The position numbers and the translations under genes are program-made. Positions 26,501-27,949 of a stretch of 27,949 bases of DNA are shown piece after piece. Under the pieces are notes generated by a model, which saw nothing but the letters and a program-made list of their open reading frames with translations, ran no database searches and had not been told where the DNA came from. Position 1 is the stretch's first letter, and the number at the start of each line of letters is the position of its first letter. Source of the DNA: Ruminococcaceae bacterium UBA1767 (GTDB taxonomy: Bacteria > Bacillota > Clostridia > Oscillospirales > Acutalibacteraceae); assembly GCA_002315505.1 (NCBI GenBank), contig DCGX01000075.1, forward strand, positions 26,550-54,498, in the 5' to 3' direction.

Positions 26501-27634
26501 GTAAACCAACATACCGCCGCCGTAACCCATACGAAGTGTCTTACCGCCGATTGTTGCAACACCTGTAACTGTGTTTGTATGCTCGTGTCCGAAGAAGATA
26601 CCTGCAACGTTTGACTTACCTGCAAGTGCATTGAACAATTCTAATGTTGAGCCGTAAGACTGACCGATGTTCTCGTGGAACTCACCTGTAACTGTTGTGT
26701 TAGAAGTATTCTTCACCCATTTTGCAGATGTGTCGAAGCGGCCTGTGTTAATAGGATAACAAGCATATCCGCTTGAATCAGTCTTAAGGATTGTTGTTGT
26801 TGAGCTGTCACCGTAGAACATTTCCTGCATAGGAATATGCTGGAAAGCAATACACTTGATAGCTGAATTACTCGTCCAGCTTGATACTGCGTTAACTACG
26901 TTCTGATAGTCAGAGTTACCGTATGAATCATCGTTACCACCGATTCGACCGAACTGCGACGGGCTACGTGAGCCTTCGTATGAACTTGAGTTAAGGACGA
27001 TAACACGCTCGATAACAGTTGTACCTGTTGAATCGTAAACGTCAAGATAACCCGTACCATACCTAGCACAGGAATTCTCTGATGTATCTGAAATGGTCAT
27101 ACCTGTCTGATTAAGAGTCAAGGCTCCTGCATTATGGTATGCCGCATCCTGAATCGCAAGCGAAATCTTGGTACTACGGTCCTTATTTCGCTCATAGTCA
27201 TGGTTACCGTATGTAACTACGAAGGGTACTCCCTGGAAGCACTCAACAATCTCGTTAATTGAATAAATGAAGTCGTTGTATGATGTAAGACGGTCATTTG
27301 AGTCCTCGGGACCGATGTTATCACCTGTCATAACAATCAAATCCGGTTTCTTAATCGCAACCGCATATCTAATCATTTCAACGGTACGCTCCCAGCCGTT
27401 AACCGAGTTATCCTCCTTCCATGAGTCCTGGATATCGGCAACCTGCAAAATTTTGAAGTTGCCATTTGCGTCTGCTTTGAGCTTGCCATCTGATGTTCCG
27501 GCCGCACTAACCTTTGTTGCGGTACCGAAATCAAGATACGGCAAACCTGTAACAGCTGTACCTAAAATAAGCACAACTGTCAACAAAACAGACAGGATTC
27601 TTTTTAATGATTTTCTGACTTTTGTCTGTTTCAT
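14558..27634 (-). CDS. Giant secreted metallophosphoesterase with InlB-type B-repeats (4358 residues)
   Basis: The ATG at 27634 is preceded by a perfect AGGAGGT with six-base spacing; the 20 codons upstream in frame are leader. A signal peptide (basic start, hydrophobic 13-30, probable cut near VSA-A at 44) leads to a calcineurin-like phosphoesterase domain (about 58-385): D67-I-Q69, GDN 104-106, GNHD 143-146, QHIP 265-268 and GHEH 349-352. Residues ~450-700 are beta-rich, with a possible MABP-like stretch near 500-530. Two homologous modules follow (~720-1175, ~1180-1655). About 14 B-repeats with GYxFxGW cores span ~1737-3549, interrupted by carbohydrate-binding-like inserts (~1821-1968, 2035-2278, 2435-2602). 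The C-terminal region includes a duplicated ~85-residue domain (4145-4317) and a basic amphipathic end (4333-4358), without LPXTG, SLH or dockerin. Probably a cell-surface fibre presenting a phosphoesterase; its substrate is unknown. Confidence 0.9.
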   Translation of the reverse strand: MKQTKVRKSLKRILSVLLTVVLILGTAVTGLPYLDFGTATKVSAAGTSDGKLKADANGNFKILQVADIQDSWKEDNSVNGWERTVEMIRYAVAIKKPDLIVMTGDNIGPEDSNDRLTSYNDFIYSINEIVECFQGVPFVVTYGNHDYERNKDRSTKISLAIQDAAYHNAGALTLNQTGMTISDTSENSCARYGTGYLDVYDSTGTTVIERVIVLNSSSYEGSRSPSQFGRIGGNDDSYGNSDYQNVVNAVSSWTSNSAIKCIAFQHIPMQEMFYGDSSTTTILKTDSSGYACYPINTGRFDTSAKWVKNTSNTTVTGEFHENIGQSYGSTLELFNALAGKSNVAGIFFGHEHTNTVTGVATIGGKTLRMGYGGGMLVYSDYEGDSAFSDCNPLASFYTLKNVSNTNTATTKEVLNYFNLSRTYNKSIYSNNQTYISDVRLFKATTSGTASGGTAGKGHFDEAVAKCEAAGYIPIEDTYSFNNTKDGDCLPDVADFNFDSYAYDGATGAYAVCLGYKTTTDPNQAITDLRIYYGGASDPGYSYSGQELYAGKDSNGNESSPTVTYYNSNWDNSTTIRSDGSVKFNEGLTANDSIGNYNTWLFYTKDSRAGLPIKEIFTNITDTYMVQETKKPYTGSDSDGLSMYRNCNLNKYSNEYPYSWAQYLHGTYDWSHSMRAANVKTGFTDKLKGSSSQTSCWGFIGMVHALPSDEAALSETAFESASPVAVPETIYLTASTGNATDFQLACNNKMQIQNSKNYVSLQTPSSTMTAYFHLNNATLTSVTLSSGSTSMTTKTLTSSFSSSGGLYSASFDLSTDTSFALSSGLASGGVGTIKWTFTYTISGSTKTVNAYTTCYAPFNGSVAAIAASTSNTMGAYATGSSWTAIFGIHQILNSQKPMRITGVTENGDEYYDEMDASAVYKYNLTNCKSTMSDYVGGAAPTTSNLLASDDGSANAGSTSGTAYYYKNSSSSDSTKVYVSGGTGLITYDPDRLSTLGDVPNFYFHTYFGTFGGNAGSGYIRDIDRRAGWQMLDSSGSSVQTSKDYFSKYWSSVNPGLEAGTTSTVIRKAGAVRLSDGCRFISATSQKWENATGAFGSGSSVRANAFVNVEFDAVDKTTLRDDVAEALAAVANGATGLDTAINEACLVLGDPTSTSSEVLNEATDLEIAIVGSKQSSYLYPDTTFLAPEVIYLKATDRQSFQYFVNDCNSSYTQSIEANGSQTAGYLSFTGPSGATVTSLTCANATINGYSAGTNLSGHGFTINGNKITGVINQSGSSYSSAATAGTSNTISWTVTYTVNARGRNVTQTATAYTECYAPNQSVGTSLENCYNGRKGSTNSGHYWYTTWISGIHEIYNIDSNKVGDQLPYYSYLPNSDGNAKGYYDLISDPLTSNPHAAVARTTYFGQQNTSLLTRNNSIMNMDYYYNAYYNNGGADSELYFIGGNIAGRLYIDTSRYTTDKKYSDIPNFNLGFDVISSNCEIDNDNALYAGYDLSSGFNTTHYNMFSSNNCASIPNQYISYANGTSKDTMNNLAGNRKSAVAQSKLANNVNSSYTKLSAITFTKIRCKNNGYKVNREGLCNTYCELVYSNKQSLRTAYLTAISSGRQKEYYTTSTWTAYENALKALAKNLESVNVSANNSLVNALNTAAGNLVLKNTTVTRRYVSTDESNLALYPETSTTVPYCTDITVNAPEVPAGYVADGYSVSYNGGTAQNGTGNFSAVYSTWDSITVTFKYHRASYTMTVNPNGGTYSGTSPVTQKYKTTTTLSTPTRTGYTFSNWTVQGGGSVSGNTYTFGTSDGTVMANWTANKYLVSFNDQNSTNVNMLREPLNLTNPTQQGVTITYDRSEDVYTLNGTQTASTNTFFTIPFTPELNTTYTMSVEVIGGSKTAGNGCCVFECATSTGGQVGTDSSATRTNMDFSGTAKKTFTFTDSTKCSSVVSMRFWIWHNSVSNVYSNFQFRLKLEKASAKTNFSHSGLWLTYDSDIPTVSIPKRANYDFLGYYTGTNGTGTKYYNADGTAAATWGEAANTTLYAHWQLSNFRLNYDNLFNISGFKNGYANNEIGKTVYIDADAGTIEYTNYGVTTSLTNNTAYKIYVEPNTKYQLKYDFNSVNTYLWGEVRMECYNSSGTKILPNSDAATIYFDTANPEYTPNNLVAGPNLSALSDSNKAIVTSIIKVKDDTGDNLGTAPNNGVAYYQYTPKVWLAGYDCFVGSTMPMDDTTVDFITPAGTSYIVINFGTDPSNAGTSFLKGTFSNISLTRKSDFATDGTGTIPANTITYSSTATPFSSNTYTVNSGTVNVNTIGGTPTTSKPGYEFAGWVNIATGSVQSSFAASSNPNGMTYKSSWKRTGYKITFNLNDSTGSTRASITGVDSNKQLSYNVESTTALPTPTRAGYTFKNWKVTTAGGNWTANSTVNGGTNLSSKYGNVTLTAQWQANTYTVYADTLFDGTAWKATSSKNCTNASADYVKSDNAVTLQITSGTTGESYASGASGYYTMTVKPNTKYTISAQVYNITGTSNVEILERQYNGTTDLGFGTSGTIAAGASSSAPATFTKTITTGANTNVLTVRFRAVGSTGNKVAFKNIRIIEKRVHDIVSSRAIVSQVTFDAAYGTTTLPVLSNPNGYTFAGWKDASETTVSSSTTYTTVGDMHVYSQWTVNTYSILYSNLGDATNSTSNPSSYNIESGQITFANPTKNKTGYDFGGWNLSIAAKSPETASAFASGSVTNGTASSAATIKTGTYGNVTAAAKWSARSYSISYANITGATLASGYKVSYTIETNTFDIAAPAVNKTGYNFAGWDLTATAKEPETTTSFASGSVTTGTASTAARIAKGSYGNVTATAKWTVQPYTISYEGLGDGTNATSNPTGYNIESDTITLAAPSKNKTGYTFAGWSLTGATFASGSVTSGTASTAAKIAKGSYGNVTATAIWTKITYSISYTGLGDGTNATSNPATYNIESGAISLAAPSRNKTGYTFAGWTLTITAKSPETVSAFASGSVTNGTASTAAKIATGSYGNVTATAKWTPITYTITYDNLGDATNSTSNPATYNIESSTITLAAPSKNKTGYLFAGWTLTGATFASGSVTSGTASTAAKIATGSYGDVTATAQWTPITYTVQYNINWDGNGGQTRTIATDGGTRTFTTVTMSPLTSVTYDTTQSTEFNRFLKPGYLFVKWNTKADGTGTDVANKGTIRNLTATQGATVTLYAQWQKDTYNITYTGLTGSTVATNPSTYQIDTATFTLNNPTKTGYDFTGWKRTYNYNTWYSGFIINSGSAGQGGLLETYSSTYPSKYSDPIFIKAGSTYILSGTDKRYRVFDKDGGYTNATSSMSKDSYVYPLDYQGNNSATFSFSDSTKYTTFTVQKGNTGDMTLEATWKVKPYTITYDLNDSTGSTKATISSNVLNYNIESTDKLESPTRTGYEFTGWKVSASSGNWVANQVVAKDSYLGGTGTGHLGAKYGNVTLVAQWTAKTYTVTLDDQGATTAGSTSVTATFDSAMPSITIPKKTGYIFGGYFTEKNGAGTKYYTKDGASAHNWDKANNSTTLYAMWLEIEADLGVDEKALAVSANERVESTEIASQGKWTSRNVVGYSLNKVNTDTKDFNAVTNDGFSTSSEGEELANGTGTFIYQADTKKSETEYNHDGYLLFKPTAKIADTVNKIYAKILSKYEGRSYYTYQEISVVPQTTLFFDQDDAGTFDPGTSSGGWSTLTSGTKIAEKNVATPAAPKYGYSSTYKTDSDTSGSTDRIVNVANGQVTTTNGSTTGSWPTYTYEFTGTGCTLYATCYNQSGLMTVKVEQKSGSTYTTVGKQTAINTYYQDGDNEYLYQAPVYTKDLGYGTYRVTVTAVYSYYFDKTISTPITKGLYANEIESGDTVDLSAELGEEYANCEYYCVNDGETASSDELNISDYEASLVGYAGEGRNLPSSVEGSYNVVVSGFRIYNPAGVGATLTNTDIIAKYTEDGELNPTYIDIRTKLGSSLSLGPDSAVYVSAYKVEDEDGKEQATGGISGEWSAYTTKGANHEVILSSGGAIAFDIANYDKVNGVHISLRVPRANASSVTIGGNSTISLTSATEQFYDITNYIETITGSDGKTYGRVTIGCNSGFVSISTIKVISSDDVAVSSTQDTVDSAIAMMVNLFENPIPDKTDVTFNINFGGNTVQKTVSANKFTVSSTDNGYQLTTTLTAAEINNMFKSTGLDNEYSIKDNKDITLTAVYDGEKWVAQNVNVEILAAEATDMVFTVTFNGIGTTSITVAKEDITVTDVDGKLVATAVLTPAQLTELFNRVKPSGDYTIKSSGNVTLTAERVNGEWQTKNVQIEVQNLGSTTDDGNTSAPKTFGDRIRDFVLNIFKNLFGKLSIVK
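18305..19666 (-). repeat. Five tandem B-repeat units (94-94-86-94-86 residues)
   Basis: Within the giant gene, units at 19385-19666, 19103-19384, 18845-19102, 18563-18844 and 18305-18562 encode residues 2657-3110. Each runs from YxIxY through YNIES, NKTGYxFAGW and ASGSVTxGTAS to GSYGNVTATAxW. The 94-residue units carry an insert containing K(S/E)PET, and the 86-residue units lack eight residues there. The copies share a clear consensus but differ by many synonymous changes, so they are not recent duplicates. Confidence 0.92.
22680..25470 (-). repeat. Large internal duplication in the giant gene (two ~460-residue modules)
   Basis: Module A (about residues 720-1175) and module B (about 1180-1655) share the same order of landmarks: PETIYL/PEVIYL, a KWTFTYTI/SWTVTYTV strand, TCYAPF/ECYAPN, IFGIHQI/ISGIHEI, GDVPNFYF/SDIPNFNL, and a C-terminal FIVAR-like helical bundle. 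Divergence is high, so this is an old duplication. The boundaries are approximate. Confidence 0.75.
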
Positions 27635-27640
27635 TTTCTT

Positions 27641-27647
27641 ACCTCCT
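27641..27647 (-). promoter_or_regulatory. Shine-Dalgarno site of the giant gene
   Basis: A perfect AGGAGGT lies six bases before the ATG at 27634. It decides this start over the in-frame ATG at 27694, which has no ribosome site and would put 20 non-signal-like residues before the signal peptide. Confidence 0.92.
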
Positions 27648-27706
27648 AATTTTATGTTATACCAAAATGAATGTAAATAAGCACAATTGCCCATTTAGTT
27701 AGCATT

Positions 27707-27736
27707 ATTATAGCATTTTTAGTGTTCATTTTTCAA
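27707..27736 (-). promoter_or_regulatory. Promoter of the giant gene
   Basis: On the minus strand, TTGAAA (27731-27736) and a perfect TATAAT (27707-27712) are 18 bases apart, with an extended -10 TG. The expected start is near 27700, giving a leader of about 66 bases. Confidence 0.75.
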
Positions 27737-27949
27737 TGGATTATTGCCGTTTCAGAGAAGTTTGGCATTTCCGATACTTTTATCTATGTTTTATGGATTA
27801 TTATCGTGAGAGTGTACATAATTTTTTCCGTTTTTCGAAATCAAAAGTGATTTTACTGCTAAAATATTGCAAAAAAGGGCTCTTCACGGAAACTTGTGAA
27901 CAAACAAATTGATTGGTGAGATTCTTTGTCACTTTGTTCCTTGGAATGA
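27737..27949 (-). other. Upstream region without a recognisable gene
   Basis: About 210 AT-rich bases hold no convincing coding region. The two longest minus-strand open stretches are 48 and 29 codons from the window edge, have no start in the window and show no recognisable motif. A short hairpin (27883-27900) precedes a run of six T residues on the minus strand, but with a six-base gap. It could mark the end of a gene outside the window. Confidence 0.4.

Noticed and set aside
27635..27694. In-frame ATG at 27694 as start of the giant protein
   Set aside because: It has no ribosome site and adds 20 residues before a normal signal peptide; a perfect AGGAGGT serves the ATG at 27634.
27871..27900. 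Hairpin TTCAC/GTGAA followed by T-run as terminator of an upstream gene
   Set aside because: The five-pair stem is weak and is separated from the T-run by six bases; kept only as a remark.
1..27949. tRNA, rRNA, insertion sequences, integrases or attachment sites
   Set aside because: No transposase or integrase gene, no terminal inverted repeats with target duplications and no tRNA-like structures were recognised on either strand.

Overview
The window is a Gram-positive-type chromosomal segment of moderate-to-low GC in which every convincing gene lies on the minus strand. Strong AGGAGG-type ribosome sites, consensus -35/-10 promoters, a PHP-type tyrosine phosphatase (CpsB/CapC) and a giant secreted protein with InlB/Listeria-Bacteroides repeats point to a Bacillota member, probably an anaerobic clostridium of the Oscillospiraceae/Ruminococcaceae kind. 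The taxonomic call is inference. Read in the direction of transcription (right to left) there are three blocks.

Block 1 (27949-14302). About 240 bases without a recognisable gene carry one strong promoter. It drives a 13.1-kb gene for a 4358-residue secreted protein: signal peptide, calcineurin-like metallophosphoesterase domain, a duplicated ~460-residue module, about 14 InlB-type B-repeats (including a clean five-copy array of 94- and 86-residue units) and a C-terminal region ending in a basic amphipathic segment rather than LPXTG. Only 16 bases downstream lies a 79-codon gene for a Cys-containing peptide, followed by an intrinsic terminator hairpin.

Block 2 (14236-11988). A separate strong promoter drives three genes coupled by ATGA overlaps: an HPr-kinase-like P-loop protein, a radical SAM/SPASM enzyme with a complete set of cluster cysteines, and a PqqD-like RiPP recognition protein. 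With the upstream peptide they form a candidate ribosomally synthesised, post-translationally modified peptide (RiPP) system. This is the most interesting part of the window.

Block 3 (11925-1). A strong extended -10 promoter starts a capsule/exopolysaccharide operon of at least eleven genes: CpsB-type phosphatase, a membrane-anchored DUF5011-like Ig protein, two consecutive Wzc-like fused tyrosine kinases with extreme Tyr/Gly tails, a PIG-L deacetylase, the initiating phosphoglycosyl transferase, a WbqC protein, a DegT-like aminotransferase, a GT4 glycosyltransferase, a TviB-like UDP-sugar dehydrogenase, a TviC/WbpP-like epimerase, and a GT2 glycosyltransferase cut by the window edge. The kinases and phosphatase would control chain length and export. 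The remaining enzymes would make nucleotide sugars (probably UDP-GalNAcA) and assemble a lipid-linked repeat unit. Flippase and polymerase are not in the window and probably lie further downstream.
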